A stretch of DNA of 64,000 bases, taken from positions 124,001 through 188,000 of the forward strand of contig NZ_BMUY01000013.1 in assembly GCF_014650435.1 (NCBI RefSeq). The letters are read 5' to 3'. Positions 44,098 to 54,753 of the stretch are shown piece by piece. A program made the translations under genes and the position numbers. Source of the stretch: Streptomyces tendae (GTDB lineage Bacteria; Actinomycetota; Actinomycetes; Streptomycetales; Streptomycetaceae). The notes below the pieces were generated by a model. The model saw only the letters and a list, made by a program, of their open reading frames with translations, made no database searches and was not told the DNA's origin. Every line of letters starts with the position of its first letter. Position 1 is the stretch's first letter.

Positions 44098-46062
44098 TCA
44101 GGGTTTGAAGGTCACCGGGAGCCTCGCGGGGTCGGCCCCGGTCGGCGGGACCTGGAGGGTCTTCAGGGCGAACTCCATGACCTGCTTGTAGATGGGGCCG
44201 CAGATCTGGCCGCCGAAGTAGCTGCCCTCGGTGGCGTTCTGGATGGCGCAGTAGACGGTGACGCGGGGCTTGTCCGCGGGGGCGAACCCGGCGAAGGACG
44301 AGGTGTAGCCGTGGTACTTGCCGGTGGCCGGATCCACCCGGTTGGCCGTGCCCGTCTTGCCCGCCACCCGGTAGCCGGGGATGCGGGCCTTGGTGCCGGT
44401 GCCCTCCTCGTCGTCGACGACGGACTCCAGCATCTGAGAGAGGGTCTTCGCGGTCTTCTCGCTGGTCACGCGGGTCTTCTTGGGCTCGGGGGCCGGAGTG
44501 AAGCGTCCGTCGGCGTCCTTGGTGCCGCGGACGAGCGTGGGTTCGATGCGGACGCCGCCGTTGGCGATGGTCGAGTAGATGGAGGCCGCCTGGAGCGCGT
44601 TCACGGAGACGCCCTGGCCGAAAGGAATCGTGTACTGCTGCGAGGTCGACCACTGGCCGGGCGGCGCGAGGATGCCCTTGGTCTCCCCCGGGAAGCCGAG
44701 CCCGCTGTAGTCGCCGAGGCCGAACTTGCGCAGGTAGGAGTAGAGCACCTTGTTGGCCTCGGCCTGGGTCTTGCCCAGTTCGCCGGTGGCCATGATCGTG
44801 CCGATGTTGCTGGACTTGGCGAGCACGCCGTTGAGCGTGAGATACCAGGTCGGGTGGTCGATGTCGTCCTTGAAGAGCCGGTCGCCGCGCTTGAGCCGGT
44901 TGGGGACGGTGATGTGGGTGCCCGGGGTGGCGACGTTCTCCTCCAGCACGGCCGCCATGGACAGCACCTTGGCGGTGGAGCCCGGTTCGAAGGCGTCCTG
45001 GAGCGCGGCGTTGCCCAGCGCGTCGGGGTCGGCGTGGGCGAGGTCGCCGGGGTCGAAGCCGGGCGAGTTGGCCATGGCGAGGATCTCGCCGGTCTGCGTG
45101 TCCTGGACGATGACGTAGCCGCCGTCCGCCTTGGACTTCTCCACCTGCTCGCTGATGGCGTGCTGCGCGGCCCACTGGATGTCGCGGTCGATGGTCAGCT
45201 CGACGTCGCTGCCGGGCACGGCGGGCGTCTCGGTGGAACCGGCGGTGGGCACCTGGCGCCCGCCGGACTGGGCGTAGCGGATCTTGCCGTCCTCGCCGGC
45301 CAGCTTCTTGTCCAGCTTCCGCTCCAGGCCGCCGCCGCCCTTGCCGTCGGCACCGACCCAGCCGAGGATGCCGGCGGCGAGGTCGCCGCCCGGGTACACG
45401 CGCTTGCTGCTGGGGTCGGCGAAGACGCCCGCGAGCGCGTTGACCGTGGACTTGTCGGTCTCCGCCTTGGTGGTGAGCGCGGTCTTCAGGTCCTTGATCT
45501 GGTTCCAGACCTGGGGGGTCTGCCGGCGGGCGAGGCGGACGTAGCGCAGTTCCTTGTTCTTCGGGCGGAGCACCTTGGCGAGCTGCTCCTGGTCCTGGCC
45601 GAGGATCGGCGCGAGGAGCGCCGCCGCCTGCTCGGGGCCGTCGTCGACCTTCAGCTGCTCGCGGGTGAACATCGTGGGGTCGGCGGTGATGTCGTAGGAG
45701 TCCACGGTGGTCGCGAGGGCGACGCCGTTGCGGTCGGTGATCCCGCCGCGTTCGGCGGGCAGGGTGTGCACGACGTAGCGGTTCTGCTCGGCCTTCGCGG
45801 AGTACGTGCCGGCGTCGACGGCCTGCACCTGGAGGAGTCGTACGACGAAGGCGGCCAGCACCAGGGTCAGCGCGAGGCCGATCATGCGCAGCCGGGGACG
45901 CGGGCTGCCCAGCCGGAAGGCGCGGGGCGCAGGGCGGGGCGGGCCCGGCCTGCGGGCCGGCCGGGCGCCCGGTCCCGGGCGGCGCCCGCCGCCGGGGCGG
46001 ACGGGCCTCGCGGGTCCGGGCACGCGGCGGCGCGGCGGTTCCCTGTCGGACACTTCCGTCAC
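44098..46062 (-). CDS. ftsI: Septal transpeptidase FtsI (class B PBP)
   Basis: Penicillin-binding protein of 654 aa. Basic Pro/Arg cytosolic N-terminus (1-58), one membrane helix (60-80), dimerisation domain, then transpeptidase with active Ser362 in STAK (362-365), SSN (417-419) and KTGT (569-572). Cross-links septal wall with FtsW. GTG 46062 overlaps the ftsL stop. A second PBP is not present in the cluster. Confidence 0.97.
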   Translation of the reverse strand: MTEVSDREPPRRRVPGPARPVRPGGGRRPGPGARPARRPGPPRPAPRAFRLGSPRPRLRMIGLALTLVLAAFVVRLLQVQAVDAGTYSAKAEQNRYVVHTLPAERGGITDRNGVALATTVDSYDITADPTMFTREQLKVDDGPEQAAALLAPILGQDQEQLAKVLRPKNKELRYVRLARRQTPQVWNQIKDLKTALTTKAETDKSTVNALAGVFADPSSKRVYPGGDLAAGILGWVGADGKGGGGLERKLDKKLAGEDGKIRYAQSGGRQVPTAGSTETPAVPGSDVELTIDRDIQWAAQHAISEQVEKSKADGGYVIVQDTQTGEILAMANSPGFDPGDLAHADPDALGNAALQDAFEPGSTAKVLSMAAVLEENVATPGTHITVPNRLKRGDRLFKDDIDHPTWYLTLNGVLAKSSNIGTIMATGELGKTQAEANKVLYSYLRKFGLGDYSGLGFPGETKGILAPPGQWSTSQQYTIPFGQGVSVNALQAASIYSTIANGGVRIEPTLVRGTKDADGRFTPAPEPKKTRVTSEKTAKTLSQMLESVVDDEEGTGTKARIPGYRVAGKTGTANRVDPATGKYHGYTSSFAGFAPADKPRVTVYCAIQNATEGSYFGGQICGPIYKQVMEFALKTLQVPPTGADPARLPVTFKP

Positions 46063-46622
46063 CTGCCGGGAGTCGGGGTCGGGGTGGGCGTCGCCGCTGT
46101 GGTGGGGGTGGCGGCTGTGCTGGGTGGGGCCGCGGTGGTGGACGTGGGGGCCGGGGCGGACGGCTCGGTGTAGGGGGACGGTGTGGCCGCGGTCGCGCCG
46201 GCGGACGTCGAGGCCAGTGCCTCGGGGGCGAGCACGAGCGGGGTGGCCGCGGCGGGCGCGGGGCTGGGGGCGCCCTTGACGGTGCCGTCGGGGTCGAGGA
46301 AGGCGGGGTCGCCGCCGGGCACCATGCCCAGTTCGAGGGCGCGGCGCTGGAGGGCCCGGGGGGCTGAGTAGGCGTCGATGTCCCGCTGGAGCGCCTGTTC
46401 CTCGTCGGTGAGTTCCTTGGTCCGCTGCTTGAGGTCGTCCAGCTGGAAGGAGCCCTCACTCAGGGCGGAGTTCAGCACGAGGAGCCCGATGAGGCCGCCG
46501 CCGAGCAGGACGACGACCAGCAGGACGAAGGGCGCCCGGGCCGCCTGGCCGCGGGTGCCGCCGGTGGGCAGGAGCCGGGCGAGTCGGGCCGCCCGGCCCT
46601 TCAGTTCGGGTTTCCTGCTCAT
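46059..46622 (-). CDS. ftsL: Divisome protein FtsL-like
   Basis: Bitopic protein of 187 aa: basic cytosolic start, membrane helix (about 31-52, PFVLLVVVLLGGGLIGLLVLN), a short coiled coil with Leu spacing (FQLDDLKQRTKELTDEEQALQRD), then a long Pro/Thr/Ala tail of about 75 residues that probably threads into the wall. Identified by position between rsmH and ftsI and by layout, since sequence conservation is low. ATG 46622 follows GGGAGGGC. Confidence 0.9.
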   Translation of the reverse strand: MSRKPELKGRAARLARLLPTGGTRGQAARAPFVLLVVVLLGGGLIGLLVLNSALSEGSFQLDDLKQRTKELTDEEQALQRDIDAYSAPRALQRRALELGMVPGGDPAFLDPDGTVKGAPSPAPAAATPLVLAPEALASTSAGATAATPSPYTEPSAPAPTSTTAAPPSTAATPTTAATPTPTPTPGR

Positions 46623-46701
46623 GTGCCCTCCCCCCGGCCCCGGGTGAGCCGTCCGCACCCCTGCCTGGCCTGCCTCACTGGCTGCTCCCGAGGAACCCCC
46701 T

Positions 46702-47658
46702 TCACCCGAGGGACTCCCTGATGCGCTCGGCGCCGCGCAGCCGTGCCGGTGCCGCCCGCCGGTTCTCGGCGATCTCCTCCTCGGTGGGGAGTTCGGCACC
46801 GCGGGTGAGCAGCTTGAGCCGCGGCGCGTACTGCTCCGGGACGACGGGCAGGCCGGGCGGCGCGGTGTTGGCGGCGCCGGCCGCGAACACCTGCTTGACC
46901 AGCCGGTCCTCCAGCGAGTGGTACGACAGCACCGCGATCCGCCCGCCGACCGCGAGCGCCTCCACGGCGGCCGGGATCGCCCGCTCCAGGACCGACAGTT
47001 CGCCGTTGACCTCGATACGCAGGGCCTGGAAGGTGCGCTTGGCCGGGTTGCCGCCGGTGCGCTTGGCGGCCTGCGGGAGCGCCGCGCGGATCAGCTCCAC
47101 CAGGCGGGCGCTGTTGGTGAACGGCTCGCGCTCGCGCTCGCGCACGACCGCGGACACGATCCGCTTGGCCTGCTTCTCCTCGCCGTACGCCCGCAGGATG
47201 CGGACGAGTTCGCCGGGCGGGTAGGTGTTCAGGACCTCGGCGGCGCTCATGCCGGTCGTCTGGTCCATCCGCATGTCGAGCGGGGCGTCCTGGGCGTAGG
47301 CGAAGCCGCGGTCGGCCTCGTCGAGCTGCATGGAGGAGACGCCGAGGTCGAACAGCACGCCCTGGACGCGGGGGGTGCCGAGCCGGTCGAGGACGTCGGG
47401 CAGTTCGTCGTAGACGGCGTGCACGAGGGTGGCGCGCTCGCCGTACGGGGCGAGCCGCTCGCCGGACAGGCGCAGGGCCTCCTTGTCGCGGTCGAGCGCG
47501 ACGAGCCGGGCCTCGGGGAAGCGTTCGAGGAGTGCCTCGCTGTGCCCGCCGAGTCCCAGCGTGCAGTCGACGACCACGGCTCCCGGCTCCTGGAGGGCGG
47601 GCGCCAGCAGGTCCAGACACCGCTGGAGCATCACCGGGACGTGTCGACTCTGGCTCAA
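46702..47658 (-). CDS. rsmH: 16S rRNA (cytosine-1402-N4)-methyltransferase
   Basis: SAM methyltransferase (MraW) of 318 aa. Start region SRHVPVMLQRCLDLL, SAM loop VVDCTLGLGGHSEALL, LFDLGVSSMQLDEADRGF, NPAKRTFQALRIEVNGEL and the closing AVLSYHSLEDRLVK. The initiator is TTG (47658), unusual here, with GAGAGG 9 nt upstream; the next in-frame ATG would remove the conserved HVPV. It heads the dcw cluster; no mraZ lies upstream. A good promoter is at 47884-47911. Confidence 0.95.
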   Translation of the reverse strand: MSQSRHVPVMLQRCLDLLAPALQEPGAVVVDCTLGLGGHSEALLERFPEARLVALDRDKEALRLSGERLAPYGERATLVHAVYDELPDVLDRLGTPRVQGVLFDLGVSSMQLDEADRGFAYAQDAPLDMRMDQTTGMSAAEVLNTYPPGELVRILRAYGEEKQAKRIVSAVVREREREPFTNSARLVELIRAALPQAAKRTGGNPAKRTFQALRIEVNGELSVLERAIPAAVEALAVGGRIAVLSYHSLEDRLVKQVFAAGAANTAPPGLPVVPEQYAPRLKLLTRGAELPTEEEIAENRRAAPARLRGAERIRESLG

Positions 47659-47883
47659 GTGGGGCGGCCTCTCAGGTCCGGCGCGGCGTCACGCACCGCC
47701 GGGTCCCCTCCCGCTCGCATCTGAAGGGGAGGCCTGCCGGCGCCAAGAGCGTCGGTCGGCCGGGAGCGGGAGGAGGCCGAGCCGTACGTACGCGCCGCGC
47801 ACGTGGGGAGATCTGGCGGGACGTCGCCCAGGTCTCCGGGGAATTCAGTCCAGCAGGGAGGACCTCGCCTCCCGCTTCGCGTC

Positions 47884-47911
47884 ACTTTAGTCCACCGTGT
47901 CGCCCGGTCAA
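47884..47911 (-). promoter_or_regulatory. Promoter candidate of the dcw cluster
   Basis: Minus strand TTGACC (47911-47906), 16-bp spacer, TAAAGT (47889-47884), predicting a start near 47877 and a leader of about 220 nt before rsmH. It is the best main-sigma match in the 428-bp spacer between rsmH and the carbonic anhydrase gene; I see no other feature in that spacer. Confidence 0.65.
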
Positions 47912-48086
47912 TCAACCGGCCTGCGCGTCGCGGACCCCGGCGTCCGCAAACCGGTATCACGCGGCTTTTCACTCGGACGGCCGCATGCGCACCGCCCTGT
48001 GGGCCTGCTCACAACAAGCCCCGATGACGTTCTTTGTACCGCTTCACAGCGGGCCACGGGCGGGGACGGCCAGTAACGTCATGGAT

Positions 48087-48635
48087 ATGACGACTTCTGC
48101 ATCGGTACCCGCAGGCCCGGAATCCGCCATAGTGGCCGACCACACCGTCACCGACCGGCTCGTCGAGGCGAACGAGCGCTACGCCGCGGCGTTCACCGAC
48201 CCCGGCATGGACGCCCGCCCCGTACAGCGGGTCGCGGTCGTCGCCTGCATGGACGCGCGCCTGGACCTGCACGCCGCGCTCGGCCTGAAGCTGGGCGACT
48301 GTCACACCATCCGCAACGCGGGCGGTGTCGTCACCGACGACGTGATCCGCTCCCTGACCATCAGCCAGCGGGCGCTCGGGACCCGCAGCGTGGCCCTCAT
48401 CCACCACACCGGCTGCGGCATGGAGACCATCACCGAGGACTTCCGGCACGACCTGGAGCTGGAGGTCGGCCAGCGTCCGGCGTGGGCGGTGGAGGCCTTC
48501 CGGGACGCCGACCAGGACGTGCGGCAGTCGATCGAGCGGGTGCGCACCTCGCCGTTCCTGCTGCACACCGAGGACGTGCGCGGTTTCGTCTTCGACGTGA
48601 AGACCGGGCTGCTGCGCGAGGTCGACCCGGCCTGA
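48087..48635 (+). CDS. Beta-class carbonic anhydrase
   Basis: Zinc enzyme of 182 aa interconverting CO2 and bicarbonate. Zinc ligands Cys54 in VVACMDARLD, His107 and Cys110 in LIHHTGCGM, with the Asp56-Arg58 dyad. Compact lineage lacking the long N-terminus of plant-type enzymes. ATG 48087 (MTTSASVP) is preferred because TAACGT at 48074-48079 is placed for a leaderless start; ATG 48081 and 47983 are in frame. Monocistronic, divergent from rsmH. Confidence 0.92.
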   Translation: MTTSASVPAGPESAIVADHTVTDRLVEANERYAAAFTDPGMDARPVQRVAVVACMDARLDLHAALGLKLGDCHTIRNAGGVVTDDVIRSLTISQRALGTRSVALIHHTGCGMETITEDFRHDLELEVGQRPAWAVEAFRDADQDVRQSIERVRTSPFLLHTEDVRGFVFDVKTGLLREVDPA

Positions 48636-48708
48636 TCCGGCGGCCCGCCCCGGCGATCGAGCCGCGCAAGCGCCGCAAAGGCCGTAAGGGCCGACATATC
48701 GCGGCCAG

Positions 48709-48717
48709 TTGTCCACA
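48709..48717 (+). promoter_or_regulatory. DnaA-box-like site
   Basis: TTGTCCACA, an exact match to the Streptomyces DnaA-box consensus as I recall it, in the 257-bp spacer between the carbonic anhydrase and moxR genes. The rest of that spacer shows no other clear signal. Confidence 0.45.
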
Positions 48718-48892
48718 GGCGAGTGACACGAATCGGTAACGGCGGCAAGAATGCGGGAAGTGGTGTCGTGCGGAACTTTTTCCGCGCGGCGTCCGTGATT
48801 CGGGGTGGGCCGGTCCGCGGTGCGGGGGCGGTCCGGCAAGTTGGGGTACTCCCGCTTCCCAGGAAGTGCGGGGAAAGGCCGAGGAGGGCCGG

Positions 48893-49965
<1,073 letters not shown>

Positions 49966-49966
<1 letters not shown>

Positions 49967-51330
49967 TGGACGCCGGGGGGACGGACCGGTCCGAGGCCGA
50001 CCGGGGCGAGGGCGGCGGCATCCGGACCGCCCTGGCCGGTCTGACCACCCGCGGCCGCTCCTTCCTGGCGGCCGGTATCGCGGCCGCGGTCTGCGCGTAC
50101 GTCCTGGGACAGAGCGATCTGCTGCGGGTCGGGCTGCTCCTGGGCGCCCTGCCGCTGGTCTGCGCGGCCGTGCTCTACCGCACGCGCTACCGGGTCGCGG
50201 GCAGTCGCAGGCTCTCCCCCGGCCGGGTGCCCGCGGGCAGCGAGGCCAGGGTCCATCTGCGCGTCGACAACGTCTCCCGGCTGCCCACCGGTCTGCTGAT
50301 GCTCCAGGACCGGGTGCCCTACGTGCTCGGACCGCGCCCCCGTTTCGTACTCGACAGGGTGGAGCCCGGCGGTCGCCGCGAGGTGTCCTACCGGGTCCGC
50401 TCCGACCTGCGCGGCCGTTACCCGCTGGGCCCGCTGCAGCTGCGCCTGACCGACCCGTTCGGCCTGTGCGAGCTGACCCGTTCCTTCTCGACGTACGACA
50501 CGCTGACCGTGATCCCGCGGGTGGAGGCGCTGCCGCCGGTGCGGCTGAGCGGCGAGGCGAAGGGGTACGGCGAGGGCAGGCAGCGTTCGCTCGCCCTGGC
50601 CGGCGACGACGACGTGATCCCGCGCGGGTACCGGTACGGCGACGACCTGCGCCGCGTGCACTGGCGCTCCACCGCGCGCTACGGCGAGCTGATGGTGCGT
50701 CGCGAGGAGCAGCCGCAGCGGGCCCGCTGCACGGTGCTGCTCGACACGCGGGTCGTGGCCTTCGAGGGCGCCGGCCCCGACTCGGCCTTCGAGTGGGCGG
50801 TGTCGGGTGCGGCGTCCGTGCTGGTGCACATGCTGGAGCGGGGCTTCTCCGTGCGGCTGCTCACCGACAGCGGCAACTCGGTGCCGGGCGAGGGCGCCGA
50901 CGGCTTCGCGGGGACCGGCCAGGGCACCGCCGACGCGGCCGGACTGATGATGGACACCCTCGCCGTGGTCGACCACTCCGACGACACGAGTCTGTCCCGG
51001 GCCTACGACGTGCTGCGCGGCGGGAACGAGGGGCTGCTGGTGGCCTTCTTCGGCGACCTGGACGAGGAGCAGGCCACGGTGGCGGCCAAGATGCGGCAGC
51101 GCAGCGGCGGCGCCGTCGCCTTCGTCCTGGACAGCGAGACCTGGGCACGGGAACCGGCGGACGTGCCCGGCCCGTTGGACGGGAGCGGGGAGCGGCTGCG
51201 GATGCTCCGCGAGTCGGGCTGGACCGCGGTGACCGTCCCGCGGGGCGCCACCGTCGAGGAGATGTGGCGCCTGGCCGACCACGAGCGCACCACCCTCACC
51301 ACGCCGACCGGCGGAAAGGGGACGCGATGA
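49966..51330 (+). CDS. DUF58 domain membrane protein
   Basis: Protein of 454 aa: two membrane helices near the N-terminus (about 33-75, SFLAAGIAAAVCAYVLG and VGLLLGALPLVCAAVLY), a beta-rich stretch, then the DUF58 core DDDVIPRGYRYGDDLRRVHW and STARYGELMVRREE, which resembles a VWA fold without a full MIDAS. I start at ATG 49966 with GGAGG 5 nt upstream rather than GTG 49963. Middle gene of the moxR operon; overlaps the transglutaminase gene (ATGA). Confidence 0.92.
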
Positions 51331-53717
51331 GCGGGCGGGCGCGGCTCGGCGTGTGTGCGTGGGCGGCCACCCTGATGGCGGCGTGTGCGCTGTTGCCGTT
51401 GGTCGAGCCGGCCACGTGGATCCTCCAGGCGGCGGTCCTGCTGGCGGTGCAGTCGGGGGTGGGCGCGGTGGCCCGGCGGGTGCCGCTGGCGCGGCCGCTG
51501 ACCATCGCGGCGCAGGCCCTGGTCACGCTGGTGCTGCTGACCCTGGTCTTCGCCCGGCAGCAGGCGTTCGCCGGGCTGGTCCCCGGCCCGCAGGCGTTCC
51601 AGCGCTTCGCCGACCTGCTCCAGCAGGGCGGCGACGACATCGCCCGGTACGCGATCCCGGCGCCGCTGGAGTCGGACGGTATCCGGCTGATGCTCGTCGG
51701 CGGCGTCCTGGTGGTCGGGCTGCTGGTGGACACCCTCGCGGTGACCTTCCGCAGCGCGGCCCCGGCCGGCCTGCCGCTGCTCGCCCTCTACTCGGTGGCG
51801 GCCGGGCTGTCCGAGGGCGGCGCCGACTGGCTGTGGTTCCTGGTCGCGGCGGTCGGCTATCTGATGCTGCTGCTGGCCGAGGGACGCGACCGGCTCTCGC
51901 AGTGGGGCCGGGTCTTCGGCGGTTCGGCGCGCGCCCCTGGCCCGGAGCAGGGGCGCGCCTTCGCCCCGGTCCGCACCGGGCGGCGCATCGGCGCCTTCGC
52001 GCTGGGCATCGCCCTGGTGGTGCCGCTGGCCCTGCCCGCGATGGACGGCGGGCTGCTGGACGGCGCCCGGGGCGGCGTGGGCTCCGGCACCGGTGGCGGC
52101 GGCACGATCTCCGCGGTGAACCCGCTGGTCTCCCTGCGGGACAGCCTCAACGTCAACGAGGACCGCCAGGTCCTCTCCGTCCAGACGGACTCCGAGGACC
52201 TGTCCAACCTGTACCTGCGCATCGTGTCCCTGGACGACTTCGACGGCACCACCTGGAAGCCGTCCAAGCGGCACATCACCGCCGTGCCGGACGGCACGTT
52301 CCCCACGCCGGCCGGCCTCGGTGCCGACATCAAGCGCACGGAGGTCAGGACCCTGGTCTCGGCCGCCGACTGGTACGCCCAGGACTGGCTGCCCATGCCC
52401 TACCCGCCCAGCGGCGTCCGCGTCGCGGGGAACTGGCGCTACGAACCCGTCGGCATGACCCTGGTCGGCGACCACGGCCAGAACACCCGCGGGCTGAGGT
52501 ACGAGGTGCGCAGCCTGAACGTGCAGCCGACGGCACAGCAGCTCGGCGCGGCACCTGCGCCGCCGGCGGCGCTCCTGCGCGAGTACACGCAGTTGCCGGA
52601 CTCGCTGCCCGCGGTGGTCTCCCGGACCGCCCGCGAGGTCACCGCCGGCGCCGTGAACCCGTACCAGCAGGCGGTCAGGCTCCAGGAGTACTTCGCGGTC
52701 AACGGCGGCTTCGAGTACGACACCCAGGTCAAGGTCGGCAGCGGATCCGACGCGATCGCCCGGTTCCTGAAGGACAAGGAGGGCTTCTGCGTCCACTTCT
52801 CCTTCGCCATGGCGGCGATGGCCCGCTCCCTGGGCATTCCGGCCAGGGTCGCGGTCGGTTTCGCACCGGGCTCCCCGCAGGCGGACGGCTCGGTGTCGGT
52901 GGGGCTGCGGGACGCGCACGCGTGGCCCGAGGTGTACTTCGAGGGCGTGGGCTGGACCCGCTTCGAGCCGACGCCGACCCGTGGCTCGACCCCGTCGTAC
53001 ACCATCACGGACCGGCCCGGCAGCTCGGTGCCCGACCCGGCCCTGCCGTCGCAGGACACGGAGACGGAGCCGTCCGCGGCGCCCTCGTCGAGCGACGCCT
53101 GCTCCCCGCAGGACAAGAAGCTGGACGCCTGCTCCACCGAGTCCGCGGTGGCCGTGCCCGTCACCGGCGGCGGCGGACCGAAGTGGTACGCGCTGCTCGC
53201 CTGGGCCCTGGCGGGACTCGCGGTGCTGCTGGTCCCGCTCGCGCCGATGCTGTGGCGGCTGCGCGCCCGGGCGGTACGGCTCGGGGGACACGGCCGCGGT
53301 GCCGAGGACGCCGGCCCGCACACCCTCGCGGTGTGGCAGGAGCTGACCGACACGGCGTGGGACCTCGGCATCCTGCCCCAGGAGTCGCAGACCCCGCGCA
53401 AGGCGGCGGCCCGCATCGTCCGGCTGGGCCGGCTCGACGCGGCTCCCGCCCAGGCGGTGCACCGGGTGGCGGACGCCGTGGAGCAGGTCCTCTACGCGCC
53501 GCATCCGCGCCTGACGGCGGGGCTGGCACAGGATGTCCGGCTGGCGACCGCCGGTCTGCGGGCCGGAGTCGGCCGCGGCACTCGGCTGCGCGCACGGTTC
53601 GCGCCGCGTTCGGCCATCCGGGTGACCTGGACGGTGTCGGCCCGGTGGACGGCCCTGAAACGGCGGGCCGCGGCGTCCCGCCCGGTATGGCGCAAACCGT
53701 CGGACCAGCAGGGCTGA
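51327..53717 (+). CDS. TgpA-like membrane transglutaminase
   Basis: Protein of 796 aa: six or seven helices in the first 240 residues, an extracytoplasmic transglutaminase-like domain with Cys488 in KEGFCVHFSF, His531 in DAHAWPEVYF and the following WTRFEP, then a Ser/Pro linker, one more helix (about 620-640) and a cytosolic DUF4129-like helical end. Matches the TgpA/DUF3488 family encoded with moxR and DUF58. May cross-link or trim surface proteins. ATG 51327 overlaps the DUF58 stop. Confidence 0.93.
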   Translation: MSGRARLGVCAWAATLMAACALLPLVEPATWILQAAVLLAVQSGVGAVARRVPLARPLTIAAQALVTLVLLTLVFARQQAFAGLVPGPQAFQRFADLLQQGGDDIARYAIPAPLESDGIRLMLVGGVLVVGLLVDTLAVTFRSAAPAGLPLLALYSVAAGLSEGGADWLWFLVAAVGYLMLLLAEGRDRLSQWGRVFGGSARAPGPEQGRAFAPVRTGRRIGAFALGIALVVPLALPAMDGGLLDGARGGVGSGTGGGGTISAVNPLVSLRDSLNVNEDRQVLSVQTDSEDLSNLYLRIVSLDDFDGTTWKPSKRHITAVPDGTFPTPAGLGADIKRTEVRTLVSAADWYAQDWLPMPYPPSGVRVAGNWRYEPVGMTLVGDHGQNTRGLRYEVRSLNVQPTAQQLGAAPAPPAALLREYTQLPDSLPAVVSRTAREVTAGAVNPYQQAVRLQEYFAVNGGFEYDTQVKVGSGSDAIARFLKDKEGFCVHFSFAMAAMARSLGIPARVAVGFAPGSPQADGSVSVGLRDAHAWPEVYFEGVGWTRFEPTPTRGSTPSYTITDRPGSSVPDPALPSQDTETEPSAAPSSSDACSPQDKKLDACSTESAVAVPVTGGGGPKWYALLAWALAGLAVLLVPLAPMLWRLRARAVRLGGHGRGAEDAGPHTLAVWQELTDTAWDLGILPQESQTPRKAAARIVRLGRLDAAPAQAVHRVADAVEQVLYAPHPRLTAGLAQDVRLATAGLRAGVGRGTRLRARFAPRSAIRVTWTVSARWTALKRRAAASRPVWRKPSDQQG

Positions 53718-53732
53718 TCCCACCGGGGGCGG

Positions 53733-53801
53733 GCCGCCCGTCCCAGCGGGCCGGGGCCGCCCGTCCCAGCGGGCCGGGGCGGGCCGTGCCGGCGGGCCGG
53801 G
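53733..53801 (+). repeat. 23-bp tandem repeat, three copies
   Basis: GGCCGCCCGTCCCAGCGGGC plus CGG at 53733-53755 and 53756-53778 (identical) and a diverged third copy 53779-53801, with a partial fourth to about 53818. It starts 15 bp beyond the transglutaminase stop. The rest up to 53993 shows nothing recognisable. Confidence 0.8.
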
Positions 53802-53993
53802 GCGGGCTGCACCGGGCGACCGAGCACGGCTGGAACCATCCGGCCACTGGCCCGATCCCGACGGCCCGAGAGAACGGCGCGCGTCCCGTCCGGCCGATGG
53901 GGTGAGCACGTCGGCCGCCGGTGGGACTCGGGGCTGACTGGCGGGGCGTCCGTGCCGTCGCAGGGTGGTGCCCTCAGGGGCTGCTCATGGGCG

Positions 53994-54038
53994 CGCGTGA
54001 GGGGGTGACCACCCGGACGGTGGTCACCCCCTCACGCG
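53994..54038. terminator. Strong bidirectional terminator
   Basis: A 20-bp perfect stem (53994-54013 with 54019-54038, core GTGAGGGGGTGACCACC) and a 5-nt loop CGGAC between the moxR operon and the converging DUF3040 gene. Confidence 0.9.
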
Positions 54039-54068
54039 GATGTCCTGGTGAGCAGCTGCTCGGCGGCG

Positions 54069-54476
54069 CTACTGGCCGCCCTGCTGCTCGTCTCTGCGAC
54101 GCTGCCAACGCTCGTCGATGCGGTCCATCATGGAGCGTTTCTGTCGTCCCTGGCGGCGTGCTGCCTGCGGGCCGGCACCGGCCGCCTGCTGCTGCTCGCC
54201 CGGCTTGGGGGCCTTGCGCCAGCCGGTCACGGCGAGCACCGCGCACCCCAGCATGACGAGGAAACCCACCACGCTGAGCCACACCTGCTGGGCGACCATA
54301 CCGGCCATGAGGAGCGCAATACCTACGAGGAAGCCCGCGACCGCCTGGTAGACCCGTCGCCGGGTGTACGTACGCAGCCCGCTTCCCTCGAGCGCTGTCG
54401 CGAACTTGGGATCTTCGGCGTACAGCGCTCGCTCCATCTGCTCGAGCATGCGCTGCTCGTGCTCCGAGAGCGGCAC
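54069..54476 (-). CDS. DUF3040 membrane protein
   Basis: Protein of 135 aa. The family start PLSEHEQRMLEQMERALYAE is followed by two membrane helices (VAGFLVGIALLMAGMVA, VWLSVVGFLVMLGCAVLAV) and a Lys/Arg/Gln tail. Actinobacteria-specific; function unknown. GTG 54476 has AGGAGGA upstream; the open frame continues but the extension looks non-coding. Conserved near dcw clusters from memory, so a role at the division site is possible. Confidence 0.88.
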   Translation of the reverse strand: MPLSEHEQRMLEQMERALYAEDPKFATALEGSGLRTYTRRRVYQAVAGFLVGIALLMAGMVAQQVWLSVVGFLVMLGCAVLAVTGWRKAPKPGEQQQAAGAGPQAARRQGRQKRSMMDRIDERWQRRRDEQQGGQ

Positions 54477-54525
54477 GGAGTCCTCCTCATCGTGCAGTCG
54501 CCGGGGCGACCCGGGGGGTCCCTTC

Positions 54526-54554
54526 AGGATAGGCAGGGAATCGCCCCCGTGAAA
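54526..54554 (-). promoter_or_regulatory. Promoter candidate of the DUF3040 gene
   Basis: Minus strand TTTCAC (54554-54549), 17-bp spacer, TATCCT (54531-54526), giving a leader of about 40 nt. Confidence 0.45.
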
Positions 54555-54676
54555 CCCGCCCCTCTGCGCCAATTGACCAACCGGACTCCGTCATGGCCGT
54601 ACCGGCTCGCTGAAGGTCCCATTCCCCAGCGGCCGACCCGTCATGCCGGGCGGTCTCCCTCGATCATACGGCGACT

Positions 54677-54694
54677 GCCCCCCGTTCGGGGGGC
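54677..54694 (-). terminator. Methyltransferase-gene terminator
   Basis: GCCCCCC-GTTC-GGGGGGC, 7-bp stem 60 bp past the methyltransferase stop and upstream of the DUF3040 promoter. Confidence 0.6.
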
Positions 54695-54753
54695 CTGTGG
54701 CGTACTCCATCTGCAGTCGCGCCCCTGATCAGCGCCTTACCCCACCGGTCGGC

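Noticed and set aside
48770..48797. GGAAC-like motif upstream of moxR as an extracytoplasmic-function sigma promoter
   Set aside because: The distance to the only CGTC downstream is about 13 bp, shorter than the usual spacer; there is no other support.
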